64,000 nucleotides of DNA from Pelagomonas calceolata (taxonomy: Eukaryota; Sar; Pelagophyceae; Pelagomonadales; Pelagomonadaceae): NCBI GenBank assembly GCA_918797485.1, contig CAKKNE010000005.1, forward strand, positions 930,001 through 994,000, given 5' to 3'. This document shows, piece by piece, positions 27,571 to 38,900 of the stretch. Numbering within the stretch: position 1 is the first letter of the stretch; each line of letters starts with the position of its first letter. Below the pieces are notes generated by a model. That model searched no databases, had not been told where the DNA came from, and saw nothing but the letters and a program-made list of their open reading frames with translations. A program made the translations under genes and the position numbers.

Positions 27571-30518
27571 CTACGAATTAAGCGACTGGTCCTCGACGAG
27601 CGCCGCCGCGGCGTCGACGACCTTCTCTTCAGCCGCGGACACCTCCTCGAAGGACGGGAAGTCGACCGGTCTAAAAGAAGCCGTCATAGGTGTTGGTGAC
27701 TCCGGCATCATGCGAGAAGCACCTAAATCCAAAGAAGACGTCCGCGGCAGCGTCTGAGCTGAGGATAATGGTGTTCCTACCGCTTCATTGGTCACGGCAG
27801 CCAGCGTTTGGAGCGTCGGCAGGACCTCCTCCTCGTCCAGAAAAAACGAAGCTCGAGAGAGCCGTCTCCCGACCGTGACGGAGAAGCTATGTGGAGAGCC
27901 CTCAAACAGCTCAAAGACATCTTCCTCGGAGTAGACTTCGTCGCCAACAGCTAAAATGAGGTCATACGAATCAAAGGAAGGAATCGCGCCGCGCAGGGCC
28001 CGGCCCGGACTCACCCGGGCGGGCTGGACCACCACGGACTTCTTTAATGAAGACATCACAACTCTCACCGGTCGGTGCTCGACGACGACCTCCAAGTGCA
28101 GCTGTAAATTTTTAGCTTGTTGTATGCCGAAGTCCGGGTCCGCGTCGCGGAAGTACCAGCACAACCGCGCGTCCGTCGTCTCCAAGGCGCTTCCGGGCGT
28201 CCGTCTCGTAAATGATTCCAAGATGGGCGCCACTTCGTCGCGCCACGTCAAGTCGACCGCTCTACGAGGCGGCTCCCAATCCGAACTCACCTCGTCCTCG
28301 TCGTCTTTCTCCGGCGACTCGACTTCGAGCGACGTGTCGGACGGGTGGCCTAACAGAGACGTGGCTAGGGACGTGCCGGAATCTTTCTGCGCGAGGGGAC
28401 TCGGTGCCCGTCGGACCCAATAGCCAGCTTCTGCTACTAGTCCCAATCGTGGTAGTTGATCACGAGATAACCATTCATCTAAATCGTCGCGTCTCCTCCC
28501 ACTTAACACGTAGACCGTGTTTCTAGAGTCGGCACATAGAGCTCGAAGCGCGGATACGAGTGTGGGTGAGGGCTGCGCGAGTCTCGGTAGTGAAGCATGA
28601 GGCGCCAGGGCCCCGTCGTACTCTAGCACTAAAAGTCGTCGTCGAGACCGCTCGTAGAAGGACCGTAATTGCGCGACGTCCAGTGGCAACAAAGTTGCGT
28701 GCGCCGCGGTGCGCTCGCGAGCCAACCGCAATTCCCTCACTAATCGACGCCCCCACAACGAGGCAGTATACGTGTTCACGTATCTCCCGAGGGCGTGGTG
28801 CCGCAGTCGTCGCTCCGTCACTTTCATGGCCAGGGCGTTGTGGAGCGCGTCGGCGACGCCTGTGTGGAAGTCAACCAGTGAGTCGCGTCGATGGCGTGCG
28901 ACGCCCGACCTTTGATTTCCACACAACACCTAACCTTCCGCATCATAAGGGTTCACGATGAGCGCACCGCCACTAAAGGAGGAAGCACACCCGGCGAACT
29001 CGGAGTAGACGAGCACGCCGGGCGGCGAGTCGTCCCGCCGCGCCGCTTGGCACGCGACGTACTCCATGGCCCATAAATTAACACCTTCCCTCACCGAGGC
29101 TATGAGCGCCACATCGGCAGCCACATACAGCGCCTTCACTTCATCTTCACCGAGTCGTCTCTTGACATAATGCACGGGCACGTAATCGGCCCGGCCGAAC
29201 CTCCCGTTCACGTGACCTACCAATGCATCTACGGCTCGTCTGAGAGGTGCGTCGACGCGTCGCCCGCGATCTCTACAGCATAATACTAATACCGCTCTTC
29301 CTCTCCATTCGGGCTTTCTGTCTAGTAGAGCTTCTAACGCTAGTAACCGCTGGGGGATGCCTTTTGAGGCGTCGAGGGCGTCCAACGATAACACCACTCG
29401 TCGGCCCGTCACTTTCAGTTTTTTTACCTTGTCCTTGATTGACTCCTCCACAACAAAGCGTCTCGGATCGATGCCCGCGGGGCAGATCGACACCGAGACG
29501 AGTCGCCCGAGGTATTCTAGCCGCGACGGGGCGGACTCCAACCCAAGGACGCGCATGCACGCGTTGAGGAAGTGCCGCACGTAGTCGAAGTGGTTGAAAC
29601 TGATCAGATCAGCTCCCAACGCACCCCGCAAGAGCTGTTCGCGCGCGGGCAGCATGCGGTAGTATTCTGAGGAGGGGAACCTGCGCACGGTGACGCCATC
29701 GCCGCGACGCATCGAGGCGCGCCGCTCGCACGTCTCTCGCGCGTCGCGGCGACGGCGCCGACGCCGTGTCTCTCTTCGCGCGGCAGCGACGCGCTGACGG
29801 CGCGACGGGAGGCTCCCCTCGACGCCATCGACGCGAACACGGAAAGCCGGGACGCTGGACCGCACGGGCAGTGGCAGAAGAACCCGACCGGCGCGTCCGG
29901 GAACCGCCCGCGAATCATCGCCGGCAGCAGCATCAATTCGTAGTCGTGGACTAGGACCACGTCGCCCTCCTGGTACTCGAGCGCGACCGCTTCCAAATAT
30001 TTCTGATTGGCCTGCACAAAAGCCTCATAGAGATCAGTTCTACCAGTGACATCTGTCGGTAGAGAATGAAATAGGGGCCACAGGACCCCATGGCAAAAAC
30101 GCGCGTAGAAGGCCTCCACCAGGTCTCGTTCCAGAAACACGGGCCGGCAATTGAAGTCATCTTCGAGCCTTTGCCTCACGCCCTCCTGACTCGTCTTTTC
30201 CACGGCGCAGCCCGGCCAGGCGACCCATCTACATTCCACTCCATCATTTTGTAATGCATTTACCGCGGACGTCAATCCAGAGCGAGAGGTCTCGTATTTA
30301 AATGAAGCCTCGCCGAAGGGCTTTTCTAATCGTACAGGGCGTCTTGTAGCACAAATGATGAGTTTCTTGGGCGGTTCCAAGAGACTGGGCGTCGCGTCGA
30401 CCTCGTCTTTTTGTCTCTCTGCTAGTTGTCTGTGTAATTCTTGCAGCTGCTCTAGTACTTCTTCCTCATTAAGCTCGGGCTCGTCATCACTCGCGTCGCG
30501 CTCGTCGAAGTCGGACAT
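27571..30518 (-). CDS. Trehalose-6-phosphate synthase/phosphatase fusion, probably regulatory
   Basis: The exons are 30518-29866, 29680-28935 and 28859-27571, giving 895 residues; junctions restore HCPFPSSEYYR and NPYDAEGVADAL. The synthase-like (GT20) part has VECRWVAWPG, VVLVHDYELMLLPAM, SVREGVNLWAMEYVACQ and SLDALDASKG, where the usual donor-phosphate Arg of DRLD(Y)xKG is Ala. The phosphatase-like part has LLVLEYDGALAPHA: the catalytic DxDGT nucleophile Asp is Glu. Further motifs are VYVLSGRRRDDLDEWLS, LVAEAGYW and VGDEVYSEEDVFELF. Loss of key residues in both domains recalls plant class II TPS proteins, so a signalling or scaffold role is more likely than catalysis. Confidence 0.85.
28860..28934 (-). 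mobile_element. Introner-type intron 2 of the TPS gene
   Basis: This is a 75-nt intron. On the minus strand GTTAGGTG is followed by TTGTGTGGAAATCAAAGG, the introner terminal repeat, and it ends GGTTGACTTCCACACAG. The core GTCGCACGCCATCGACGCGA is inside. The left duplication has diverged from the right flank GCGTCGCC. The alternative donor 12 nt downstream would bring in a TAG stop, so only the first donor works here. Confidence 0.75.
29681..29865 (-). mobile_element. Introner-type intron 1 of the TPS gene
   Basis: This is a 185-nt GTGCGG...GTGCGCAG intron containing GTTCGCGTCGATGGCGTCGA and GCGGCGATGGCGTCACC. It interrupts the conserved HTPFPSSE-type block exactly. Terminal repeats are not clear. 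Confidence 0.55.
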
Positions 30519-30901
30519 CGCGTCGACGGCGTAGCGCTCTGAGCTGCTCGCAGCAGAGCAGCCAGGAGGGCGCGATGGGGCGCAGGACTGCAGCCAACGC
30601 TCGCGTGCGTTAGTATTGGTCCCAGGCGAGCACTTATCCTGCGCGCGCGACCAGTACTCACAGCAGAGCGCCGCTTGCGTTTTTGGTGCTTCCTAGTGTC
30701 TTTTTGGACCGCTAGCCAGAAAAAAATAGTCGTGTGAAATCTTCGCAGTTTGACGTACCGTGCTCCTGCAGCGGACGAGACTGCGAACCCAGCGCGCTAC
30801 GAACGACTCTTGACAGCCTGCTTTGCAGCTTCATATACTTTTCGTGGCCCAAATCCGCTCAACAAGCGTAGAGAGGGCCCAGATTGCACAGCACCAGTAT
30901 T
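30519..30901. other. Divergent intergenic region with motif copy 8
   Basis: This 383-bp gap lies between the TPS gene and the coiled-coil gene. It holds the motif at 30692-30716 and an A-run at 30719-30726. No gene was seen. Confidence 0.4.
30692..30716. promoter_or_regulatory. Promoter-type motif copy 8
   Basis: CCTAGTGTCTTTTTGGACCG then CTAGC, in reverse orientation. It lies 174 bp from the TPS start and 186 bp from the coiled-coil start. Confidence 0.6.
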
Positions 30902-31669
30902 ATGGCCAGGCTCCTCCTCGTCGCCGCGACCGCCACCGCTCTGAGGCCAGCGGCGACGCCTAGAACACGATTGACACAATTACGAGCCGAGCCGCTCACG
31001 GAAGCAAGGAACGCGCTGCGCGGCGCCGCCGCCGCGGTAGAGCCACAACTTAAGGCACTAGAGAGGGAAGTCCAGGACGCCAAGAACGCGGCGGACGCCG
31101 CCCAGCGCGCCACGGACGCCGCCCTCGCGCGCGCGGCCGCCGCCGAGGCCGCGGCACGGACGGCCGAGACCGAACGATTAAATGCTGAGCAAATCCGCGA
31201 GCAGGCCTGGGAGGCCGCCAAGGCCAAGGCCGCCGACCGCGGGCGGTTGGATCAAGCATTAGCCGAGTGCGCCAAGGCCGAGGAGGCCGCTCGTAATGCT
31301 GACGAGGAGACCAAACGGGCGATCGCCGTGGACGGCGGCGCCGCGAATATTGAGGAGTTGAAGGCCGCGGCGGAGAAGGCCGACGCCGCCGCCTTGGCCG
31401 CGGACGAGACGATGGCGCAAGAGGTGGACCGCATCGGCGATGCGGCTGCTTCGAAATTGGACAGGGCCGCGGCGCAGGCGGAAGAGCTCCGCAAGGAGTT
31501 GAAGGAGGACCCGTCCGACGCGACGGCCGGTGTCGCGCTGGGCGCCGCGGGCCTGGCGGGGTTTTTGTTATTGGCGGGCATCGGCGGGCCGGGCGCGGGC
31601 GTCGTCGGTGCTTGTGGCGGCGCGTTGGCGCTGCTGACGTTCGGATCGGTCCCCGCCGAGAAGCAGTAG
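30902..31669 (+). CDS. Plastid- or ER-targeted alanine-rich coiled-coil membrane protein
   Basis: This encodes 255 residues from ATG 30902. MARLLLVAATATALRPAATP is a signal peptide that could be the first part of a bipartite plastid transit sequence. Residues 35-205 are almost pure helix, rich in A, E, K and D with heptads (VQDAKNAADAAQRATDAALA, AETERLNAEQIREQAWEAAK). A hydrophobic Gly/Ala segment (GVALGAAGLAGFLLLAGIGG, VVGACGGALALLTFG) near the C-terminus forms one or two membrane helices. No known family; possibly a thylakoid or envelope structural protein. Confidence 0.55.
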   Translation: MARLLLVAATATALRPAATPRTRLTQLRAEPLTEARNALRGAAAAVEPQLKALEREVQDAKNAADAAQRATDAALARAAAAEAAARTAETERLNAEQIREQAWEAAKAKAADRGRLDQALAECAKAEEAARNADEETKRAIAVDGGAANIEELKAAAEKADAAALAADETMAQEVDRIGDAAASKLDRAAAQAEELRKELKEDPSDATAGVALGAAGLAGFLLLAGIGGPGAGVVGACGGALALLTFGSVPAEKQ

Positions 31670-31806
31670 GCTCTGATTCATCTAAGTATGAGGGCAGGGG
31701 GCGGGGCGGGCGGGCGGTAACACAGGGAGGCGTCGGTCTGGTATCATAGTAGTTATTACATAGGAGTAGTACAGGGTCGTTCTTCGAGGATCACAGCAGA
31801 TCCAGC

Positions 31807-34800
31807 TCACCGCGACGCTTCGCGCGCGGCAAGCTTCGCCTGCTCCGCGAGCGACAGCTTCGGCGCGGCCGTCGGCGGCGGGCTCCGCGACGGCGTCCGG
31901 GCCGCGCCCGGCGCGTGGGCGTAGCGGTGGGGCCGCGCCGGCAGCTCGTGGCCCCGGCGTTTGGGCAGCGCCGTGTCGTAGCGGCTTCTAGCTGAAGGCG
32001 GCGGCTGCGGCGGCGCCGGGCCGTAGTGGTTCGCCGGAGGCGGCGGCGAGCGGCTCTGGCGGCTGCCGTAGCGCGCCTTGGGCTTCGGGGACCGCGACCG
32101 GCGGCGGCGGCCGCGCGAGCGCGACCGCGAGCGTTGTCGAGGCGGCGGGCTCCGCGACGATGAGGGAAGCGCCGTGTCGTAGCGGTTCTTGCGGCGCTTC
32201 GGCGAGCGGGAACGGCCCTTGCGGCGCGACCGCGACCGCGAGCGCCGGCGGCGGCGCTTCTTGGGCGAGCGCGAGCGCGAGCGCGAGGACGACGAGGAAG
32301 GTGACCGCGCGGCGCGGCGCTTTCTCTTCGGAGAGCGCGAGCGCGAGCGCGACGACGACGCCGAGCGCGACCGCGAGGGCGACTTGCGGCGTCTGCGACC
32401 GCGCGACCGCGACCGCTTCTTCTTCTTGGCGTCGGCCTTGGCCTTCTTATCGTCATCAGAAGAGCGGCGCTTCTCGTAGTGCGGCGGCAGGCGCGCCTTC
32501 GGCGGCTCCGGCGGAGGCGCCGCGCGCGCGACGGCGGCCGCCACCTTCGCCATGTCGGCCAGGGACGTCACGCCGCCGATGCGCGTCGCCGCGAAGGGCT
32601 GCGACGGAGGCTTCTCTTCGCGTGGTGTGGTGGGCGTCACGACCGTGGCCTCGCGTCCCTTCAGTGTAGCTTCCCTCCGCAGCGTTTCAGCCAAACCAGG
32701 TTTAGCAGATGCGACGCGCTGGAGACAGTCTGACAGGGCTTTTTCGGTCGTTTCTTCCGAATAGTTCGCGGCCCACGCGTCGTCCGGATAATCTGCCGGT
32801 AAATAATGACAGGCGAAGACCGCGCGGTCGTAGGGCGACAATTGACGCACTTGCTCCATCATCCTCCCAGAAGCTTGCGAAATAATATTGACGCCGTACG
32901 CGATCGACCCACCTTCATAGTTCCTCACCAAATGAGGAAACAGCGGCGGGATGAATAACGCGTCGCCCGGGCGCATGTCCAGGTCAAAACGCGGCCCCCT
33001 CAGTTCATGTTCGACGTCGACATCTCTCCTATGACCCGACGCCAAGATAGATAGATTGGACCTATCGTCGTCGGGGAAGGGTAGCCACACGCTGACCTTC
33101 TTCCGGCCCTGGAGTAACACGTAGATCACGCCTGAGCCTAGATAGTCCACATGTGGTCTGAGATCACCACTCGGACCGGGCTGGATCACGAGGAACTGTT
33201 CGCTATCGTCGTAGGCACCATATAAAGCTGTAGCGAACCGCGGCACGCCCTTCAGACAAGGCGCCCTCTCCAGAGCATTGGAGCGTCTTTTATCTGTAGA
33301 CTCACCGTTGAGCACTTCTAGTAATCGACCGCCTAGCTTCGGCGTGAGCGCGACGGGCGTCTTGTGCACATCCAGCGACAGAGCCGCATCGACACTGACG
33401 CTGCCACCGGCGAAGCTGAGTAGAGATAGAGACCCGTGGCCTAAGTCGCGTAATCGCCTGAGAAACTGCTTCGGGCCCTCTTGAAAATAAGATAACAAAG
33501 TAGCGTCCTTCCCTAGAGCGTTTCTGACACATAGCGGCGCGTCGTTGCCGTCGTCTAGTGCTTTGGCCACGATAGAGGCAAACTCGTCGCCCGAATGAAT
33601 GGGTAGGTCTCCCTTCGACGTTGATGGTTCGACAGCTGGCAAAGACGCCTCGACGCGGGCGATGGCCTCCCGTAGCACCGCCTCGCGCTTCTCCAGAGGC
33701 ACGCGCGCGACCATCTGTCGAACACGTTCTTCGTCAATAGTAATAAGAGGCCGTATTCTCTCCACAGAAACATTCCGTTCAAAATCACCGTCGTCGTATT
33801 GGATACTGTAAGCGTCCTTCTTGACCGCCGCGATGCGCCCTGCGTGGAACGATGCCGTCACATCGACGCCATCGACGCGACCTTGAAGTTCGGAAACGGT
33901 CGGAAACGGACGCCGCGAGCGCACCGGGGAAGAACTCGCCCTCGTTTTTCCAGTCGGCCTCGACGCGGTCGCCCACGGAATATTTTTGAGTTCTCAACTG
34001 AGAGATGGGCACGTCGTCGTCGCTACTCTCGTCAGGTGTCGGCGGCGCGGCGGCCTGTGTGGAATGGACGCCGTCGCGAAACTGCCTCCGTCCATTCGCG
34101 AGGCGCGTCGACGGCGTCGCGGCGGCGCGGCATCGCGGTGACGCCGTCGCGGCGACCACGTCAAATCAAAGTTTCACGAAGACGCCGCGTCAGCACCTCC
34201 TCGGCGGCCGCGGGCGCCTTCGGCGGCCGGCCGCGCTTCTTCTTTACTGGTGGTTCCTCGTCCTCACTCTCCTCGAACAAGTCTTTCGGGAGCGCCTCGT
34301 AGTAGCTCATGACCTGGACCGGCGGGCGCCCCGTCTTGAGGCGTCGCGCGATCACCGGCCACGTCTCCATCGACGCGCCGAGTTCACCCACCAGAGATCG
34401 CAGCTCCGACGTCTCGTCCGGCGTCCAGGGCTTGTCCTCATTTTTAGCTCGTTCCAGCCTCCGTCGTTCCTCGAGGGCTCTAGCTCTACGAGCTCGCAGG
34501 TGGTGCCCGCCCTCCTCCCGCACGATCGTCAGAAACGCCGTGGCCGTCTCAAATCTGAGCCCGTCGTCGTCGTAGCGCACGACCCACGCTTCATCCGAAT
34601 CTGTGGCATCCACCACGATGCCGCGATACGTTTTCCCCTCGGGCGCGCCAGCAGCAAACGCACTCCCAAAGGCTAGCGCCGGCGCCGTCACGACAGCCCC
34701 AATACGCATCTCCTGTACAACAGGAGGCGCGTCCTTCTTCTTGGGGACGGGCTTCTTGGCCTTCGTAGTCGTTTTCTTCTTCTTCTTCTTCGGCTTCTTG

Positions 34801-35312
34801 GGCTTCGGAGGTGGTATTTCCTCTTCACCACCATCGGAAGATTTGCCCTCGCCGGTGGGCTCGGAGCCGGCATCAGACAGCGGCGGTGCCTCTGGTATCG
34901 ACCGTACTCGCTTCGGCGGGTCCGGCGCCCAGAGCGGCGTGAGTAGATCGGCCTCGGGCATCGCTAGTATTTCTGCCGGCATGACCGTTTCTCTCGGATC
35001 GACTTCGCCCGACGGCGCCTTGTGTAGTGTATTGGGCAGGGGCACACTATCCCAGGCGTCGGCTATCGACGGCGCGCCCTCGGGGAGGTCGGCCCAGCTC
35101 GGCTGTCTCCCTATGCTTTGCCCTGGTGAGGTTGGTAATTGGCCTGGTGAGGGCAGGCCCGCCCAGCTCGGCTCGCGGCCGACGGCGCCCAGCGCCGCGC
35201 CCGGCGGCCCCGGCGACGCCGGGACTCCGCCCCAGCTCGGCTGGCGGCTCGCGGCCGGCGGCGCGTCGCTCACGTCGTCGTCGAAGATGCCGAGGAAGGA
35301 CTCGTTCATCAT
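31807..35312 (-). CDS. SANT/AT-hook/Tudor-like/JmjC oxygenase with RS tail
   Basis: The proposed exons are 35312-34197, 34054-33925 and 33839-31807, giving 1092 residues, all in frame. Domains in order: a disordered region with tandem RQPSW motifs; a Tudor-like strand region (KTYRGIVVDATDSDEAWVVR, about 215-250); a SANT/Myb-like helix set (KPWTPDETSELRSLVGELGA, WPVIARRLKTGRPP, about 285-335); an AT-hook (KKKRGRPPK); a second Tudor-like segment (YSVGDRVEADWKNEGEFFPG); and a JmjC/cupin-8 core with the HVD and FPHLV iron ligands (LRPHVDYLGSGVIYVLLQG, DALFIPPLFPHLVRNYEGG). A long RS/KR-rich tail follows, as in splicing factors. The family hydroxylates or demethylates with Fe(II) and 2-oxoglutarate. 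Joining the two halves is inference; a separate stop at 34161 would otherwise end the first. Confidence 0.65.
33840..33924 (-). mobile_element. Introner-type intron 2 of the JmjC gene
   Basis: This 85-nt intron starts GTGCGCTCGCGGCGTCCG and ends TTCCACGCAG. It contains GTCGCGTCGATGGCGTCGA. It splits the Tudor-like motif FFPG | RIAAV and shares its 5' end CTCGCGGCGTCC with the ankyrin-gene introner at 42174-42234. Confidence 0.65.
34055..34196 (-). mobile_element. Introner-type intron 1 of the JmjC gene
   Basis: This 142-nt intron starts GTGCTGACG and ends CCATTCCACACAG, with GCGACGGCGTC repeats inside. The acceptor side matches the introner right end. The left end is diverged; GCCGCCGA near 34202 versus GCCGCCGC after the acceptor may be a worn target duplication. 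Confidence 0.5.
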
Positions 35313-35971
35313 GGTTTAGACTCGTCCCGGCTCCGCCGAGCCCTGGGGTTCGCCCGCGCGTGGAAGTTTGCTGCGGAGAGCGCTGATCCAAACTCGCTTG
35401 CAAGGCTCTCCTGGAACCCCGTTTCGCCACGGGCGCGTCGCAACTCTTTTTCGCTGTGCAACACAGTGCTCAGTGACGGCTACCTGGCGTCCTGTGTCCC
35501 GCCTGCAAGTCGCATCCGCGGCCGCCAGCCGCTCTTCGTGCTAGTGTCTTTTTTGATCCCTAGTGTCTTACAGCACGCTAGCTGGCGCCGCGTCTCTGGC
35601 TCTTTTTTAACTCATGCCGCCTTCGTGGTGGCCTCCTGGTTTTCGCTATACCGCGTTTCATCGCTGCGGCGCCATACTTTCAAGCTGCGCCGGTCTCCTC
35701 GATGCCGGTCAGGCGGTCCTCGACGCGGCGCAGGGTCTCCGGGTCCCCGGCCTCAACGAGAGGAGTCCTACGCCCGAGTTATTTTTGATTTTTATTAGAT
35801 GGAAAACCCCGTCGCCGGCAGCCTCGCGACGACCGTGGACTGGAAGTCTCCTATTTTTTTTTGTTTTTGTTTCTTTTTTTCTCTTTTTTGTTTGGGGGAG
35901 GGATAGTTTCAGGATGACTCGCAGCAGACGCACAACCCGCGCCCGTGGTACATGTACAGAGAACAGCACAG
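35313..35971. other. Intergenic region with double promoter motif and T-rich tract
   Basis: This 659-bp gap lies between two minus-strand genes. Motif copies occur back to back at 35540-35584. A T-rich run at 35851-35895 lies 3' of the unknown 1284-aa gene and may be part of its 3' UTR (A-rich in that sense). No convincing gene was seen. Confidence 0.45.
35540..35584. promoter_or_regulatory. Promoter-type motif copy 9 (double)
   Basis: GCTAGTGTCTTTTTTGATCC is followed directly by CTAGTGTCTTACAGCACGCT then AGC: two CTAGTGTCTT half-motifs in one copy, ending with GCTAGC. It lies 228 bp upstream of the JmjC gene start. Confidence 0.6.
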
Positions 35972-38900
35972 TCAGCCGTCGACGGTGTCCATTGGTGTTG
36001 GACCAAAGCCGTTCCGCTTGTACGCCTCGCGGAGCTTGCGCTCGCGATCGTTGGCCTTATCGCGGATCTCCTTGCGCAGCTTCACGATGGTCGCGTCTCT
36101 TGTTGAGCTATAGGACGTCGACGGCACCCTCGGCACCTGGGGTTCGTCTCCCATCGCGACCGCCAAAGTCACGAGGTTGACCGGGAAACCGCCCGCAGCA
36201 ATAAGCGCATCGCGCCGCTCAAATTCTTTGACAACTTCATCAGACTCAATGTCCGACTTGTCCTCAAAGACGATCTTCGGCCGTAGGTAGTCTTCGCCTT
36301 CTTTCTGCTCGAACCACTCTTCTGACGGTCCATCTAAAGCGGTAGGCGACGCGTCCGCGCCGTAGACCATGTGGAACGCGCACTGGTGCTTGCACAAACT
36401 TTTTAGCGTCTGGCGTTTGCTCTCGAACTTGCCGCGCAGGATTGGCCGCTCAAAATTCCCCAACGCAGCGTCGCACTTCGCCTCGGCATTGGGATCGCCC
36501 TTAAGCAAAGCCTTCGGGTGTTTTAACAGTTCGGATTGCGCGCGCTTCGCCGTTACTGAAGCCTCCGGTTGCGACGCTCCGACCGACTGCATGACGTCCT
36601 CCGCGACGTCGGCGCCGCTCAGAGCGTCTGTATCTAAAATGTTGCCCGGGTTCCCTCCTTGAGAACCAGCAGCTAATTCTTCGCGCCGCGCGGACTCGAG
36701 CTGAACTTCTTTGCGGTCGTGCACCCGCTCGAGCGCGATCCTCAAGTAGTCGACGAGCTGCGTTTTCGACCGGACCACATCCGAATAACCCCTAGAGTTG
36801 TTCTTGCCGACGAGCTCGTTGAAGCAGGGAAAGTCCGCTGGCGGTCTAGCATGAAGCGACGTCCAGGTCGTCTTGACCGAGAAGCCACAGTCCTGCAGCG
36901 CCAGACTAATTTGAGAAAGAGGCATGTCCTTCACCTCCTTGAGTAGAGAGCGTACCTCGGGCGCCCAGAGCGGAGCACCGACCGGCAGCGGCGTAGAAAT
37001 CAGCTCGTCGACCGGGTCGACCACGTCCTCCTGCTCGTCCGACGCCGGCGCTCTCTCCACCACAGCACCTTCGTCAATGACAACATTTGTAGCGCCCTGG
37101 GCCTCCACCTGCTGCGCGACGACCGCCGAGACCACGTCGTGCGGCGCGTCCGGCGGCGCGGACAGGTCCTCCTCCTCCGGGTTCGGCACGGCCGGCTCCG
37201 CGTCGTCGTCTTCCTCGAGCGCCTCGGCCGGCATCGTGTTCGGGAGGTCGCCGTACATGGCTCCTTTGACGCAGACGTGCCACAGGAACTCGCCCGTGGC
37301 GTTGCCGGTCCGCAGCGCGCCGTACAGGTAGCTTCTAAAGTCCTGGAAGCAGTGACAATTCTCTCCAAGTACCTACGATAATATGTGAGTCGTATGCGCA
37401 TGAAAGCAGCTCATCAACTCGGGTACGCACCGGCGAGGAGCCGTCGTAGAAAGTTCTCGCTAATAAGTCAGCCACGACCGTGGCCACGCTCTTCTGGGAG
37501 GGGTGCAAGATGACCACATAATACGAATTGCCCTCGAGCGGGTAGCAGCAGTGGCCTGCGTGCGCATCACTCGTTTGGGACGGTTTGAGAGGCGTAGACC
37601 CAGACTACCCGTCCCGATCGAGAGCGCTCCAAGTTGAGGGACCCTTCGAGTCGGACACGAGTAGGACAGCAGAAGCAGAGCGCATAGCAGCCTTTGACGC
37701 ACTCGCCTCGCTCCAGCTGAGCGAAGTCGGTAGCAGTAAACGTGACGTCTGTGACACCAGAAAGCGAGTCGGCGGCCTTGAACAAGAAAATGCGGCCGGG
37801 AGCGGTGCCGGCCATGTAGATCGGCGACCCCACAAAAATTCGCATCCAGTAGGGCTCCTGGGCCGCGCGGCACTCGGGGTTCTGGTCGAAGAGCGGGAGG
37901 CCGCGGACGCGCCTGCGCGCGGACGCGATATTAGCGGGCGCGTCGGCGGCGGTCGGAGTGCGGTTCTGCAGGACTCGGGACGCGCACGCGAGGGCCGAGA
38001 TGGCGCGCTTGCGGCACTGCACGCAGACGTCCAGGTACGGGTGCCAGTCGAAGAGGGCGTGCCTGCGCGCAAGCCAAAAGTTGTTGCGCTCGAATAGGCG
38101 TGCGAAGGCGTTCGAGACTAATAGTAGTGGTGTACGAACAACAAGGTCGAGGCGTTGTGTAGTGATAGACGCTGCTTGAGGTACATGACCGCCTTGACCC
38201 ACTGGAAGGCCACGCTTTTGGTCGTAGGATTCTCGCCGAAGTTCACAATGCCCAAGATGTCAAACAGCCACGGGAAGCCGTGCCTAAGAAAAAGAATGAA
38301 CAAAAGCACGCGTGGTCTAGACGCAGCTCGCGCACGACGAGTCTCTCCCTTCGCGCCACCGGTTCATCAATTTAGCAAGAGTTATTCCTTTTATCTTCCA
38401 GCCGGGCTTCCCTGTGTGTAAAACAAGTCTACGATCGAGTAGGAAGGCGGCGGCGACGCGTAGCCGGTCCGTAATAGATTGGGTCATAAACCCGGGCCGG
38501 CCCGGACCTCGTACTGGTTGTTTTGGACGCGGACGCGTGCGCCAAATAACGGTCGAGTAAGCATCGTCCTTGAAGCGCTTTCGGGCCTCGTCGACTAGAT
38601 GTTCTAACAGCAACTTCACTACTTTGATGCGGAGCTCGTTCATCGCCTTCTTCTTGGCCTCTTGTTTTTCAGCATCTCGCTCGGTTGCCGATGGCCTTTC
38701 ATCATCAAAAGCCCGTGGCGACGAAGGACGCCGCTGCCGCTTCGGCTCCGGCTCCTCTTCGGGATCGGGAGGTGAAGACACCAACCGTTCTAAACAATCC
38801 CTCAGTTTCTCGAGGACCCTATCGTCTCGCGCATTCACCAGGTCCCAGAAATCATCCGTGTCGATCTTGAGCGTGCCCAGCAGATCGAGAGCGTCGTAGG

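Noticed and set aside
32160-32669. Plus-strand frames opposite the RS-rich tail
   Set aside because: Their repetitive composition mirrors the SR/KR repeats of the JmjC gene on the other strand; no independent evidence.
34161-34200. Stop at 34161 as the true end of a SANT/AT-hook gene
   Set aside because: An in-frame donor at 34196 and acceptor at 34055 give continuous phase into the Tudor-like and JmjC part, and no promoter space separates the two; kept as an alternative only.
35466-35798. 110-codon plus-strand frame in the 35.3-36.0 kb gap
   Set aside because: It runs through the promoter motif, lacks family motifs and begins with a non-ATG codon.
35851-35895. T-rich run as the poly(A) tail of a retroposed copy
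   Set aside because: No flanking direct repeats or parent-like sequence could be found next to it; it fits the A-rich 3' UTR of the minus-strand gene.
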